Assembly (NCBI GenBank): GCA_025350465.1
Contig: JANXXU010000011.1
Span: 1-64,000 of the forward strand
DNA length: 64,000 nucleotides
Direction: 5' to 3'
Origin: Alphaproteobacteria bacterium
GTDB taxonomy: Bacteria; Pseudomonadota; Alphaproteobacteria; Micropepsales; Micropepsaceae
Part shown: positions 17,671 through 27,202 of the stretch, piece by piece
How positions within the stretch are numbered: position 1 is the stretch's first letter
Layout: each line of letters starts with the position of its first letter
Notes under the pieces: model-generated
What the model was told of the DNA's origin: nothing
Databases searched by the model: none
The model's input: the letters and a program-made list of their open reading frames with translations, nothing else
Program-made: the position numbers and the translations under genes

Positions 17671-18138
17671 ATGCCTGCCAAGCCCAATCCCATCGTCTCT
17701 TATCTCACCGTCAGCGACGGAGTCGCCGCGATCAATTTCTACAAGAAGGCGTTCGGCGCGAAGGAAGTTCGGCGCCACAAAGCCGATGACGGCAAGCGCC
17801 TGATGCATGCAGAGATCGTGTTCAACGGCCACTCTGTCTATCTCTCCGACGATTTTCCCGAATGGACGGGCGGGCGCACGCCGCAAAAGCTCGGCGGCAC
17901 GGCGGTGACCATGCATCTCAATTTGCCGAAGCCCAAGGACGTGGACATTTGGATGACGCGCGCCGAGAAGGCGGGCGGCAAGGTCACGATGCCTGCCCAA
18001 GATCAATTTTGGGGCGACCGTTACGGCAAGCTCACCGATCCCTTCGGTCACGATTGGGGCTTCGGCTCGCCGCTCCCAAAACCGAAGAAGGCAGCAAAGA
18101 AGGCGCCGGCCAAGAAGGTAAAATCGAAGAAGCGCTGA
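17671..18138 (+). CDS. VOC-superfamily (PhnB/glyoxalase-like) protein
   Basis: 155 residues. Two beta-alpha-beta-beta-beta repeats are visible: VSYLTVSDGVAAINFYKKAFGA, and a second repeat ending FGDR-type metal-side residues near WGDRYGKLTDPFGHDW. This pattern matches PhnB-like members with unknown substrates. The C-terminus is a Lys/Ala/Pro-rich tail (about residues 138-155, KPKKAAKKAPAKK) that is not part of the fold and may bind nucleic acid or simply be disordered. Confidence 0.85.
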   Translation: MPAKPNPIVSYLTVSDGVAAINFYKKAFGAKEVRRHKADDGKRLMHAEIVFNGHSVYLSDDFPEWTGGRTPQKLGGTAVTMHLNLPKPKDVDIWMTRAEKAGGKVTMPAQDQFWGDRYGKLTDPFGHDWGFGSPLPKPKKAAKKAPAKKVKSKKR

Positions 18139-18216
18139 CAGTTAACCGGGCGCGGCCTTGACGGCGGGTCGCGCTCGCGTGACGGTCCTCACCGAAGAGA
18201 AGGTGGGGCGTAAGTC

Positions 18217-18558
18217 ATGTGGCAGGTGTTGGCCTCGTCGATCATGATTGCGACGGCGGCGGCCGCAGCGCCGCCCGCGCCGCAACAGCACAAGCCGCCC
18301 AACTGGCGCTGCTTTGTGCGCGATGCCATGGTGTTTTACGACCGCGTGCACGTGCGCTGTTACAACAAGACCGCCGAGGGCGTGACCTTCTTCGCCGTCG
18401 ACACGTCGCAGCCGATTGCCGTCTCGCTGATCACCAAGGCGTTGAGCGCCATGCAGCAGGGCAAGCCAGTGAAGATCGCTTACGCCCCGGATGGCGATCT
18501 CAATCCGCCGGGCTGCCGCAAGACCGATTGCCGGCGCTTGCTCGACATAACCTTCTAG
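18217..18558 (+). CDS. Small secreted protein of unknown function
   Basis: 113 residues. A short signal peptide (cleavage near AAAAA-PP, about residue 18-20) is followed by a Pro/Gln stretch and a compact domain with four Cys: WRCF, VRCYN, PGCRKTDC. The Cys pattern suggests two disulfides in the periplasm. I recognise no family. The stop shares the tetranucleotide CTAG with the stop of the convergent DUF1674 gene. Confidence 0.65.
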   Translation: MWQVLASSIMIATAAAAAPPAPQQHKPPNWRCFVRDAMVFYDRVHVRCYNKTAEGVTFFAVDTSQPIAVSLITKALSAMQQGKPVKIAYAPDGDLNPPGCRKTDCRRLLDITF

Positions 18559-18743
18559 AAGTCGCAGGCGATGCCTTTGATTTCCCAATCGCCATAGCGT
18601 GTCGGATCGAGTCCCGCGCGCCCTCCGACTTCTTTGGGTGCAGCCTTCTCTCGATCGCGTAGGGCGCGCCGTTCCTCTGCCTCGGCGAGCGCCCGCTTGC
18701 CGGCTTCCGCGATGCGCTTCTCGATTTCGCTTTCGTCGTCCAT
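18555..18743 (-). CDS. DUF1674 protein (SDHAF4-type succinate dehydrogenase assembly factor)
   Basis: 62 residues from ATG 18743; a start at 18773 adds ten residues. The diagnostic C-terminus GLDPTRYGDWEIKGIACDF is complete, preceded by a charged helix. The mitochondrial homologue SDHAF4 helps the flavinylated SdhA subunit join SdhB. The sdh genes are not in the window. In related genomes DUF1674 often sits near htpX-rsmB, which matches the relic htpX found downstream here. Confidence 0.9.
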   Translation of the reverse strand: MDDESEIEKRIAEAGKRALAEAEERRALRDREKAAPKEVGGRAGLDPTRYGDWEIKGIACDF

Positions 18744-18867
18744 CGTGACCAATGCGCCGCAGATGGGTGTCAATTCTGCGTGAATATGGACATTAGCTGT
18801 GATCGGCCCGGGACGAAAGCGGCTCAGGTTGCTCTAAGCTGACGATCTGTGTTCTTGGGGGAAGATC

Positions 18868-20163
18868 ATGTTTGCTCGCCTGTGGTCGGTCGCGGCGCTT
18901 GTCCTCGTCGCATTGTCATTGCCGGTGGCGCTCGCTCACGCCGGAGATTTCGACGTGAAAGCAGCGACCGACGCCTATCTTGCAACGGTGACCGGCGCCG
19001 CGCGCGCCAAGTCGAACGCATATTTTGAAGGCGGCTACTGGCTCATCCTCTGGGATGCGTTGGTGACCATCGGTGTCTGCCTATTGCTCCTGTTCACGCG
19101 CGCATCGGTCGGAATGAGAAATTTCGCTGAGCGTATCGCGGGGTGGCGGACGCCGCAGACGTTCATTTACTCAGCCCTCTTCCTTCTCGCGCTTGCGATT
19201 CTAAGCTTTCCGATGACGATCTACGAGGGTTTCTATCGCGAACACGCCTACGGTCTTTCCAACATGACGTTGACTGATTGGCTGATCGATCTTGCCAAGG
19301 GCGTGGGATTAAACGTCGTCTTCGGTGCTCTGGGTTTGACCCTGATCTATAGGGCGATTCGCGCCGTACCGCGAAGCTGGCCGATCTGGGCGACAGGCAT
19401 TTCCGCTGCCTTGCTCGTCGTCAGCGTCGTGATAGGCCCCGTGTTTATTGAGCCGCTGTTCAATACGTATAAGCCCATGGACAATGGCCCGATCAAAGAA
19501 AGTATTCTTTCGATCGCGCGCGCCAACGGCGTGCCGGCGACCCAGGTCTTCCAGGTCGACGCGTCGCGCCAAAGCGATCGCGTCAGCGCCAATGTCGCCG
19601 GCTTTGCCGGCACGACGCGCATAGCGCTGAACGACAATTTGCTCAGGCGCGCCAACCCGGCCGAGATCAAGGCGGTTATGGCTCACGAGATCGGCCACTA
19701 CGTGCTCAATCACGTCGCAAAGTTTGTCGTCTATTTGTCGTTGGTCCTGGCGGCGACTTTCGTTTTCACGAATTGGGGTTTTGGACTCCTATACGCAGCC
19801 TTTGGCGGCATCTGGGGAGTGCGCGATATCGGCGACCCGGCAGGGTTTCCGATCCTGCTGATTCTCTTCACGGTCTTTGGCCTGCTCTCAACGCCGGTTC
19901 AAAACTCCATCATTCGCGAGAACGAGGCGCAGGCCGATCTCTTCGGCTTGAACGCCTCGCGCGAGCCCGATGCGTTTTCGACTGCGATCCTCAAGCTCGC
20001 CGAATACCGCAAGCTCGATCCGACGCCTCTGGAAGAGATCGTGTTCTACGATCATCCTTCCGGACGCAGCCGCATCACCATGGCAATGCAATGGAAGTCC
20101 GAGCATCTGAACGAGCTTCCTCCGGCGCCCGCCCCGGCAGCACCCGCGCCGCCTGTTCCTTGA
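18868..20163 (+). CDS. M48 metalloprotease, Ste24/CAAX-protease type
   Basis: 431 residues. A signal-like first helix, then five or more membrane segments, and a zinc site HEIGHY (residues about 273-278) with a downstream Glu in NEAQADLFGL. The FYDHPSGRSRI tail is typical of Ste24-type proteases. Bacterial members degrade damaged membrane proteins. The last 20 residues are Pro/Ala-rich. It is directly followed, in the same frame after its TGA, by an htpX C-terminal remnant. Confidence 0.9.
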   Translation: MFARLWSVAALVLVALSLPVALAHAGDFDVKAATDAYLATVTGAARAKSNAYFEGGYWLILWDALVTIGVCLLLLFTRASVGMRNFAERIAGWRTPQTFIYSALFLLALAILSFPMTIYEGFYREHAYGLSNMTLTDWLIDLAKGVGLNVVFGALGLTLIYRAIRAVPRSWPIWATGISAALLVVSVVIGPVFIEPLFNTYKPMDNGPIKESILSIARANGVPATQVFQVDASRQSDRVSANVAGFAGTTRIALNDNLLRRANPAEIKAVMAHEIGHYVLNHVAKFVVYLSLVLAATFVFTNWGFGLLYAAFGGIWGVRDIGDPAGFPILLILFTVFGLLSTPVQNSIIRENEAQADLFGLNASREPDAFSTAILKLAEYRKLDPTPLEEIVFYDHPSGRSRITMAMQWKSEHLNELPPAPAPAAPAPPVP

Positions 20164-20472
20164 TGCAGCGAGCAAGGCGCCCTACATGAGCGGCAGGCCA
20201 ATGACGATTCCGAGGCCGAGATCGCAGGTCATCCGATGTGGCTTGCGTCCGCCCTCGAGCGCATCCACAACGGCGCTGAACGTGTCATCAATGTCGACGC
20301 GGAGCGCAATCCGGCGACGGCGCACATGTTCATCGTCAATCCTTTGAGCGGTCACCGCATGGACAGTCTATTTTCCACCCACCCCTCGATCGAGAACCGC
20401 ATCGCGCGCCTCCAGGCGCGTACGAACCAGAAGCCGGAAGGGCAGGCGGCGGGCCGCGGACCTTGGGGTTGA
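20164..20472 (+). pseudogene. htpX: htpX remnant (C-terminal end only)
   Basis: In the reading frame of the preceding M48 gene, just after its stop, the frame is open for about 102 codons. It encodes the end of Htp[22 protein letters not shown], then SALERI, and the terminal [15 protein letters not shown]. The membrane helices and the HEXXH zinc site of HtpX are missing, so no protease can be made. This looks like what remains of an ancestral htpX-rsmB locus after the upstream part was lost or replaced by the Ste24-type gene. A short peptide from ATG 20236 could still be translated. Confidence 0.8.
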
Positions 20473-21788
20473 AGCCGGCCGATCGCCCAGCGCCTGAGGG
20501 AAAGGGTGGCGCTTCGCGTGTGTTGGCGCTTGCGACGCTTCACTCCGTGTTTGTCAACGAGCGGCCGTTGGGCGAAGCGTTGGACGCGACGCCCAGAGCC
20601 AAAATCGAAGCGCGCGACATCGGCTTCGCCCGCGCGATTGCGATGACGGTTTTGCGCCGGCTCGGGCAAATCGATGCGGTGCTGGCGAATTTTTTGCGCG
20701 AGCCGCTGCCGGTCCGTTCCGGTCCGGCCGAAATCATTCTGCGCATGGCGGCGGCTGAGATGTTGTTCTTAAACGTCGCGCCGCACGCCGCCGTGAGTTC
20801 GGCGGTCGAACTGGCCAATGGCGACAGCCGCGCCCGGCATTTCAAAGGTTTGATCAATGCGGTTGCACGTCGTGTGGCGACGGAAGGGCAGAGCATGCTG
20901 ACGTCGCTCGACGCGGAGCGTTTGAACACGCCGTCCTGGGCTTGGGATGCGTGGAGCAAGGCGTACGGCGAGGTGACGGCGCGCGCGATCGCGGCGGCGC
21001 ACCTAAGTGAGCCGCCGCTCGACATTACGGCGAAAGCCGAAGCGAAGGCATGGGCCGAGCGCCTCGAGGCCGAGCTGCTGCCGACTGGCACGCTGCGCCG
21101 CAAGGCCGGCGGTCGCATCGAAGATCTGCCCGGCTACGGCGACGGCGCCTGGTGGATTCAAGATGCGGGCTCGACTTTGCCGGCCCTGCTATTGGGAGAT
21201 GTTCGCGGCCGATCCGTCATTGATCTTTGTGCAGCACCTGGTGGCAAGACAGCTCAATTGGCCGCTGCAGGCGCAAGTGTGATTGCAGTGGATCATGCCG
21301 CCGAGCGGCTTGAGCGGCTGCGTGAGAACCTTCGCCGCCTGAAGCTCGAAGCCTGGACCGAAACTGCTGATGTGGCCGATTGGCGCCCGGCCACTCTGGC
21401 AGATGCCGTGCTCCTCGACGCTCCTTGCACGGCAACGGGCACCGCGCGCCGCCATCCAGATGTGCTCTGGCGCAAGGATGCCTCCGACGTCCTCGCCCAA
21501 GCTCAAATTCAAAATCGTCTGATTGCCGCGGCCGCGCGGATGGCCAGGCCGGGCGGACTCCTCGTCTACTGCGTGTGCTCATTGGCGCAGGAGGAGGGCG
21601 AGGGCGTCGTCGGCGCCTTTCTCGAAAGCAACCCCGACTTCGAGCGCTGTCCGATCGCTCCTGTTGAATTGGGCGGCGAGGCGCAGTTTATCACGCCGTT
21701 GGGCGATTTGCGCACCCTCCCCTGTCATTGGCCTGAGCGCGGGGGCATTGATGGTTTTTATGCCGCCCGGTTGCGGCGCAAAGCCTGA
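20469..21788 (+). CDS. rsmB: 16S rRNA (cytosine-967) methyltransferase RsmB
   Basis: About 439 residues. An N-terminal NusB-like helical domain (residues about 15-145) precedes a SAM-dependent methyltransferase: [17 protein letters not shown] (SAM loop), [26 protein letters not shown] and [13 protein letters not shown]. The two Cys serve catalysis and product release. I favour the TTG at 20469, whose TTGA overlaps the stop of the htpX remnant; TTG 20463 is also possible. The first gene of rsmB-rpe-heparinase-purH. Confidence 0.93.
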   Translation: MKPADRPAPEGKGGASRVLALATLHSVFVNERPLGEALDATPRAKIEARDIGFARAIAMTVLRRLGQIDAVLANFLREPLPVRSGPAEIILRMAAAEMLFLNVAPHAAVSSAVELANGDSRARHFKGLINAVARRVATEGQSMLTSLDAERLNTPSWAWDAWSKAYGEVTARAIAAAHLSEPPLDITAKAEAKAWAERLEAELLPTGTLRRKAGGRIEDLPGYGDGAWWIQDAGSTLPALLLGDVRGRSVIDLCAAPGGKTAQLAAAGASVIAVDHAAERLERLRENLRRLKLEAWTETADVADWRPATLADAVLLDAPCTATGTARRHPDVLWRKDASDVLAQAQIQNRLIAAAARMARPGGLLVYCVCSLAQEEGEGVVGAFLESNPDFERCPIAPVELGGEAQFITPLGDLRTLPCHWPERGGIDGFYAARLRRKA

Positions 21789-21805
21789 ATCTATAAAGCG
21801 GCGGC

Positions 21806-22465
21806 ATGAAAACACCGAAGATCGCACCGTCGATTCTCGCCGCCGATTTCTCCAAGCTGGGCGAAGAAGTTCGCGCCATGACTGCCGCCGGCGCCGATTA
21901 CATCCATGTCGACGTCATGGATGGGCATTTCGTCCCCAATCTGACGATCGGACCCCAGATGGTGAGGGCGATCCGGCCGCATACCTCCCTGCCGCTCGAC
22001 GTTCACCTGATGATCTCGCCCGTCGACCCTTTCATCGCCGAATTCGCCCAGGCGGGCGCTGATATCATCACCGTGCATCCAGAGGCTGGACCCCACGTCC
22101 ACCGCACAGTTCAACTCATCAAAGGTTTGGGAAAAAAAGCAGGCCTGGCACTCAATCCAGCTTCGCCCGTTTCCTTGATCGAGCTTATGTTGGCTGATAT
22201 CGACCTGATTCTCGTCATGACCGTAAATCCGGGCTTTGGCGGGCAGAGCTTTATCGATTCGCAGCGCGCAAAAATCGCCACAATTCGCGCGCTGATTGAT
22301 CGGTCGGGCAGGTCCATCGAGCTCGAGGTCGATGGAGGAATCAATGCGCAAACAGCGGGTCTTGCGGTCAGTGCCGGCGCAGACGTCCTCGTCGCCGGAA
22401 CCGCTGCGTTCCATGGCGGATCCGCAAGCTATGGCGACAACGTCAGACGCCTCCGCGGCGGTTGA
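21806..22465 (+). CDS. rpe: Ribulose-phosphate 3-epimerase
   Basis: 219 residues, a TIM barrel that interconverts ribulose-5-phosphate and xylulose-5-phosphate. It has IAPSILAADFSKLGEEV, the metal ligands in YIHVDVMDGHFVPN and LDVHLMI, VNPGFGGQ and the phosphate site VDGGIN. The start lies 17 nt after rsmB. The 3' end overlaps the start of the heparinase gene by about 35-53 nt in another frame. Confidence 0.96.
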   Translation: MKTPKIAPSILAADFSKLGEEVRAMTAAGADYIHVDVMDGHFVPNLTIGPQMVRAIRPHTSLPLDVHLMISPVDPFIAEFAQAGADIITVHPEAGPHVHRTVQLIKGLGKKAGLALNPASPVSLIELMLADIDLILVMTVNPGFGGQSFIDSQRAKIATIRALIDRSGRSIELEVDGGINAQTAGLAVSAGADVLVAGTAAFHGGSASYGDNVRRLRGG

Positions 22466-24236
22466 GTTCGAGACCGCGCCGGAATCCGCGCGCCCGCCGC
22501 GCAAGACCTCGTTGCTACCGCTGACCGGCGCTCTGCTCACAGCTTTTTGGCAGAACTTGCGCCGCACGTTCGAACGCGCCCTCTACGCCAGTGCACTTTG
22601 GCGTCAGGCGCTTTCCGGTCCGGCGCCCGATCGCTTGCTCGCCCAGCCGCGCTCGTTCTTTCCCAAGAGCCTCATCGAAGCCGAGCGGATTCTGAGTGGC
22701 CGCTTTCGACTGCCCGGCGGGGAAGTCGACGCCAGCGATGGCTCGCCTTTCTTCTCGACGGCGCCAAGCGTCGAGTGGCTGGAAAACCTGCACAGCTTCG
22801 CATGGCTGAGGCACTTGGAAGCTGTCGGCGGTGAATCGACGCAACAGCATGCGCGTCAACTGATCGGCCATTGGATTCGCGCCTACGGCCAGAATTGGTC
22901 GGATGTGCCGTGGCGCCCGCACGTGATCGCCCGCCGGTTGATGACGTGGGCGAGCTTCGGTCGCTTCATCCTGTCGAACAGCGATATTCTGTTTCGCTCG
23001 CGCGTCTTGTGGACGATGTCGCGTCAGGCGCGCCATTTGGCGGCGACGGTGACACGGGCCCCAGCGGGTTTGCCGCGCCTCACGGCAATCATCGGTCTTG
23101 TGCAGTCGGGCGTAATTTTGCCTGACGGCGAGGAGCGCTTGGCCAAGGGTTTGCACCTGCTCTCCGAGGCCTTGACGGAACAAATCCTCGCCGACGGCGG
23201 CCATGTCAGCCGCAATCCCGAAGCCGTTCTCGTCGTGATGAGCGATCTGCTCTCGCTCGTCGACGCGATGCATCAGCGCAATATTGTCGTGCCGGCGACG
23301 GTCAGGCGCGCCATCGATCGCATGACGTCGATGGTGCGCTTCATGACGCTGGGGGACGGCCGGCTCGCCACGTTCAACGGCGGCACAGAAGGCCCGGACG
23401 GTTGGTCGGCGTCGCTCCTGATGCACGAAGAGGCGGCCCATCGCGTCCTCACGCACGCGCCGCACACGGGCTATGACGGTTTGACCGCCGGCCCGACCAT
23501 CTTGGTCGTCGACGTGGGCTGCGGTCCGCCGCCGGAAGTCAGCGCTCAAGCGCATGCAGGAACGCTCGCATTCGAGATGAGCGCTGGTGGCGAGCGTTTG
23601 ATCGTCAATTGCGGCACGCCCTTGACCAAGGACGCGGAGTGGATCCAAGCGACACGGGCGACCGCCGCGCACTCGACATTGACCGTCGCCGATACCTCTT
23701 CGTCTGCGTTCGTCTCGCAGCGTTTTGCGCTCGATCTCCTCGGGCCGCGGTTGACGCCCGGACCTGTCCACGTCGAGGCAAAGCGCCAAGAGGTCGCGGA
23801 CGGGGTTTGGCTTCACATGAATCACGACGGCTATGTCAAGCCGTTTGGCTTCGTCCATGAGCGAGAATTGTTCTTGTCGAACGATGGCGCGAGCTTGAAC
23901 GGCGTCGATCGTCTGGCCCCGCGCGGGCGCAAGACAGGCGCGCCGCCTCTGCCGCTCGCCGCGCGCTTCCACCTTCATCCCGCGGTTCGCGCGACGCTGG
24001 ATGCCGAGAAAAAAACCGCAATGCTTGCGCTGGAAAGCGGCGCCTCGTGGCGGTTCGAGAGTTCGGGCGATCTGAGCATCACCGAAAGCATCTATTGCGA
24101 AAGCGGCGACGTCATCCGCAAGACCTCCCAGCTTGTTATCTCGGCGACGGCAAACAGCGAACCCCTGACGCTCACCTGGACGCTCGCCCGTGTGCGCGAC
24201 GCCGTTCCGACCCCGGTGCCGTCACTCGAACCCTGA
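22431..24236 (+). CDS. Heparinase II/III-family protein
   Basis: About 601 residues from ATG 22431, which lies inside the end of rpe; ATG 22413 is also possible and neither has a clear Shine-Dalgarno. The N-terminal alpha-helical toroid domain runs roughly over residues 60-330 (WLENLHSFAWLRHLE, NWSDVPWRPHVIARRL, FLTAIIG-like segments). A beta-sandwich lyase-like domain follows (HTGYDGLT, then VVDVGCGPP and CGTPL). No signal peptide is seen. It is common next to rsmB and purH in this group; the polysaccharide substrate is unknown. Confidence 0.85.
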   Translation: MATTSDASAAVEFETAPESARPPRKTSLLPLTGALLTAFWQNLRRTFERALYASALWRQALSGPAPDRLLAQPRSFFPKSLIEAERILSGRFRLPGGEVDASDGSPFFSTAPSVEWLENLHSFAWLRHLEAVGGESTQQHARQLIGHWIRAYGQNWSDVPWRPHVIARRLMTWASFGRFILSNSDILFRSRVLWTMSRQARHLAATVTRAPAGLPRLTAIIGLVQSGVILPDGEERLAKGLHLLSEALTEQILADGGHVSRNPEAVLVVMSDLLSLVDAMHQRNIVVPATVRRAIDRMTSMVRFMTLGDGRLATFNGGTEGPDGWSASLLMHEEAAHRVLTHAPHTGYDGLTAGPTILVVDVGCGPPPEVSAQAHAGTLAFEMSAGGERLIVNCGTPLTKDAEWIQATRATAAHSTLTVADTSSSAFVSQRFALDLLGPRLTPGPVHVEAKRQEVADGVWLHMNHDGYVKPFGFVHERELFLSNDGASLNGVDRLAPRGRKTGAPPLPLAARFHLHPAVRATLDAEKKTAMLALESGASWRFESSGDLSITESIYCESGDVIRKTSQLVISATANSEPLTLTWTLARVRDAVPTPVPSLEP

Positions 24237-24350
24237 CAATCAGGTCCCAAGCTTCAGGGCGGTCGAAAGTGCCGCGTTCGCCGCGCTTTGCGGCGCCGCT
24301 TTCTGCATGCTATTCCGCCGCTCCCTTCTCATGCTCGCTGAGGAAATTCG

Positions 24351-25967
24351 ATGTCGGCCAGTGACATGCGTCCCGTCCGCCGCGCCTTGCTGTCGGTCTC
24401 CGACAAGGCCGGCTTGATCGATTTCGCGCGCGGCCTCGCCAAGCATGGCGTCGAATTGATCTCCACGGGTGGCACGGCGAAGGCCCTCGCTCAGGCAGGA
24501 TTAAAAGTCGTCGACGTTTCTGCCGTCACCGGGTTTCCGGAGATGATGGACGGCCGCGTCAAAACCCTGCACCCGCGCATCCACGGTGGCTTGTTGGCGT
24601 TGCGCGATGAGCCCTCGCACGCAGCAGCGATGAAAGAGCACGGCATCGAGGGTATCGATCTTCTCGTATCCAATCTCTATCCGTTCGAGGAAACGGTCGC
24701 CCGCCAAGCCTCGTTCGACGAAACGATCGAGAACATCGACATCGGTGGTCCCGCGATGATCCGCGCCGCCGCCAAGAACCACGGCTATGTCGCCGTCGTC
24801 GTCGATACCGAAGACTATGTGTCCCTGATTGCGGAGCTCGACGCCAACAAGAGCACTCTCTCACTTGCGACGCGCCGCTCGCTCGCCGCAAAGGCCTACG
24901 CCCGAACGGCCGCTTACGATGCGGCGATTTCAAATTGGTTCCTGGGCGCGCTCACGAGCGGCAAGAAGGCCGAAGAGCTGAAGCCGCCAACTTATTTCGC
25001 ACTGGGCGGTCGTTTGAAACAGAGCCTGCGTTATGGCGAAAATCCGCATCAATGGGCGGCCTTCTATTTGACCGGCGGCAAACGCTTCGGTGTCGCGACC
25101 GCCGAACAGATCGGCGGTAAAGAACTCTCTTACAACAACATCAACGACACCGACGCAGCTTACGAAGCGGTCGCCGAGTTCGACGCGAAGGAACATGCCG
25201 CCGTCGCGATCATCAAACACGCCAATCCGTGCGGCGTGGCGACGGCGAAGACGCTGGCGGAGGCATATTTGTTGGCGTTGCGCTGCGATCCGGTTAGCGC
25301 TTACGGCGGCATCGTTGCCTGCAATCGGACACTCGACGGCGCGACCGCCGAGCAGCTCGCGAAGATCTTCACCGAGGTGATCATCGCGCCTGAGGCCGAT
25401 GCCGACGCGCGGCGCATTCTGTCGGCGAAGAAGAATTTGCGCTTGCTCATCGCCGGCGGGTTGCCGGATCCCGCGACGCCTGGCATCTCATTGCGCAAGG
25501 TGTCAGGCGGCTTCCTGCTGCAATCGCGCGACAACGGCCGCGTCGCGAAGGACGGCCTGCGCGTCGTCACGAAGCGCAAGCCCTCGGCGCACGAACTGGA
25601 CGACCTCGTCTTTGCATTCAAGGTCGCCAAGCACGTCAAGTCGAACACGATCGTCTATGCCAAGGACGGCGCGACGGTCGGCATCGGCGCCGGTCAGATG
25701 AGCCGCGTCGATTCCGCGCGCATTGCCGCTTGGAAAGCGCAAGAAGCAGCAAAGGCGGCGGGCTTGAGCGAGAGTTTGGCGAAGGGCTCGGCCGTCGCCT
25801 CCGACGCATTCTTCCCGTTTGCCGACGGTCTGATCGCCGCCGCCGAAGCGGGAGCCACCGCCGTCATCCAGCCGGGCGGCTCGATCCGCGACGATGAGGT
25901 GATCGCGGCGGCCGACGAGCGCGGGCTCGCCATGGTCTTCACCGGCATGCGCCATTTTCGACATTAA
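24351..25967 (+). CDS. purH: Bifunctional AICAR formyltransferase / IMP cyclohydrolase
   Basis: 538 residues; the last two steps of purine synthesis. The N-terminal MGS-like cyclohydrolase domain shows [29 protein letters not shown] and [13 protein letters not shown]. The formyltransferase domain has the catalytic KHANPCGVA and the C-terminal PFADGL and [12 protein letters not shown] motifs. A GAGGAAA ribosome site precedes ATG 24351. Its TAA shares TTAA with the stop of the convergent monooxygenase gene. Confidence 0.97.
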   Translation: MSASDMRPVRRALLSVSDKAGLIDFARGLAKHGVELISTGGTAKALAQAGLKVVDVSAVTGFPEMMDGRVKTLHPRIHGGLLALRDEPSHAAAMKEHGIEGIDLLVSNLYPFEETVARQASFDETIENIDIGGPAMIRAAAKNHGYVAVVVDTEDYVSLIAELDANKSTLSLATRRSLAAKAYARTAAYDAAISNWFLGALTSGKKAEELKPPTYFALGGRLKQSLRYGENPHQWAAFYLTGGKRFGVATAEQIGGKELSYNNINDTDAAYEAVAEFDAKEHAAVAIIKHANPCGVATAKTLAEAYLLALRCDPVSAYGGIVACNRTLDGATAEQLAKIFTEVIIAPEADADARRILSAKKNLRLLIAGGLPDPATPGISLRKVSGGFLLQSRDNGRVAKDGLRVVTKRKPSAHELDDLVFAFKVAKHVKSNTIVYAKDGATVGIGAGQMSRVDSARIAAWKAQEAAKAAGLSESLAKGSAVASDAFFPFADGLIAAAEAGATAVIQPGGSIRDDEVIAAADERGLAMVFTGMRHFRH

Positions 25968-27196
25968 GGCTTCAACGTCGAGCGTATGTCCGGCGTCTTC
26001 ACGTGCTCTGGTCTAAAGCCGAGGCCGATGAAGCGTGCCGGGATGCGGCGCAGATACGGCCAGCGCCGCAAAAGCCGAAGCGGCAATGGCAATGAAAGCG
26101 TCTGCCGGGCGCCAAGAATCCGCGCGATGAAGCGCTTTTGCGCAAAGACCTGAAAAGCCTGTGTCACGCGCGTGGGCCTTTCGCGCCTGTCTTGTACACG
26201 CTGCAAGTCCATGTCGTTGGCGCGCCCTAGGCCCAAGGGCCCGGCCAAGATATTCGCCGCTGCCACCGCATCTTGGATCGCGAGATTGATTCCGACGCCG
26301 CCGATCGGTGACATCGCGTGCGCCGCGTCGCCGATGCACAAGAGCCCGGGCCGATGCCATCTTTTCAAGCGATCGACCTCGACCGTCAAAAGCTTGACCT
26401 GATCCCAGTCGGCAAGTTCCTGAACGCGATCGCTCAAATTGGGAACCAGAGCCGCGATATCCTTTTGAAAGGCCGCCAGGCCACGCTCTTGTATTCCGAC
26501 GAACGAGCCTTTCGCGATGACGAAGGCGCACTGCCAATAGTCGCCGCGGTCGATCATGATGAAAATTCGGCCCGCGACGATACGGCCGAAGGATTGCGCT
26601 GGATCGTCAGGCCGCTTGGAAATACGCAGCCACAACACATCCATCGGCGCACCGAGATCCACCACCTCAAGTTTCGACTTCTCGCGGATCGTCGAGTGCC
26701 GCCCGTCGGCCGCGACAATCAATTTCGCTCTGATTTCGATTTCGCCGCCGCCGGTCTTGGCGCGCACGCCGGTAACGCGCCCGCCATCTTCGATCAGATC
26801 GGTCGCCTCGGTTTCCATCAGCAGCCTGAACGTTTTGCGCTGGCGCGCGTGGCTGGCGACGAAATCGAGAAAATCCCATTGCGGCATGAAGGCGATGAAT
26901 TTGCAGCGCGTCGGCAGATGCGAGAAGTCGGCGACTGTCAGCGATGTGTCGCCGAATTGAGCACCGATCTGGCGCGCCTCCTGATGCGGTCGTTTCAGAA
27001 ACTCGTCGAGCAGCCCCAGCTCATGGATATTCTCCAACGTCGAGGGATGGATCGTGTCGCCGCGGAAATCGCGGAAAAAGTCGGCATGCTTCTCGATCAC
27101 GATCACATCGACGCCGGCCCGCACCAGCAGGAAGCCCAGCATCATCCCGGCCGGCCCGCCGCCGACGATGCAGCATGTTGTGCTGAGAGGCGCCAC
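25964..27196 (-). CDS. FAD-dependent aromatic-type monooxygenase
   Basis: 410 residues of the PHBH/UbiH flavoprotein group. The FAD-binding [17 protein letters not shown] with Glu of VIVIEKH, the middle motif [10 protein letters not shown] (DG fingerprint) and [20 protein letters not shown] are all clear. It should use NAD(P)H and O2 to hydroxylate a small organic molecule. The position 6 nt after an MFS transporter gene suggests the transporter moves the substrate or product. Confidence 0.88.
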   Translation of the reverse strand: MAPLSTTCCIVGGGPAGMMLGFLLVRAGVDVIVIEKHADFFRDFRGDTIHPSTLENIHELGLLDEFLKRPHQEARQIGAQFGDTSLTVADFSHLPTRCKFIAFMPQWDFLDFVASHARQRKTFRLLMETEATDLIEDGGRVTGVRAKTGGGEIEIRAKLIVAADGRHSTIREKSKLEVVDLGAPMDVLWLRISKRPDDPAQSFGRIVAGRIFIMIDRGDYWQCAFVIAKGSFVGIQERGLAAFQKDIAALVPNLSDRVQELADWDQVKLLTVEVDRLKRWHRPGLLCIGDAAHAMSPIGGVGINLAIQDAVAAANILAGPLGLGRANDMDLQRVQDRRERPTRVTQAFQVFAQKRFIARILGARQTLSLPLPLRLLRRWPYLRRIPARFIGLGFRPEHVKTPDIRSTLKP

Positions 27197-27202
27197 CGTC
27201 CC

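Noticed and set aside
22515-23978. 487-codon open frame on the minus strand
   Set aside because: Opposite the heparinase gene; composition is that of an antisense shadow.
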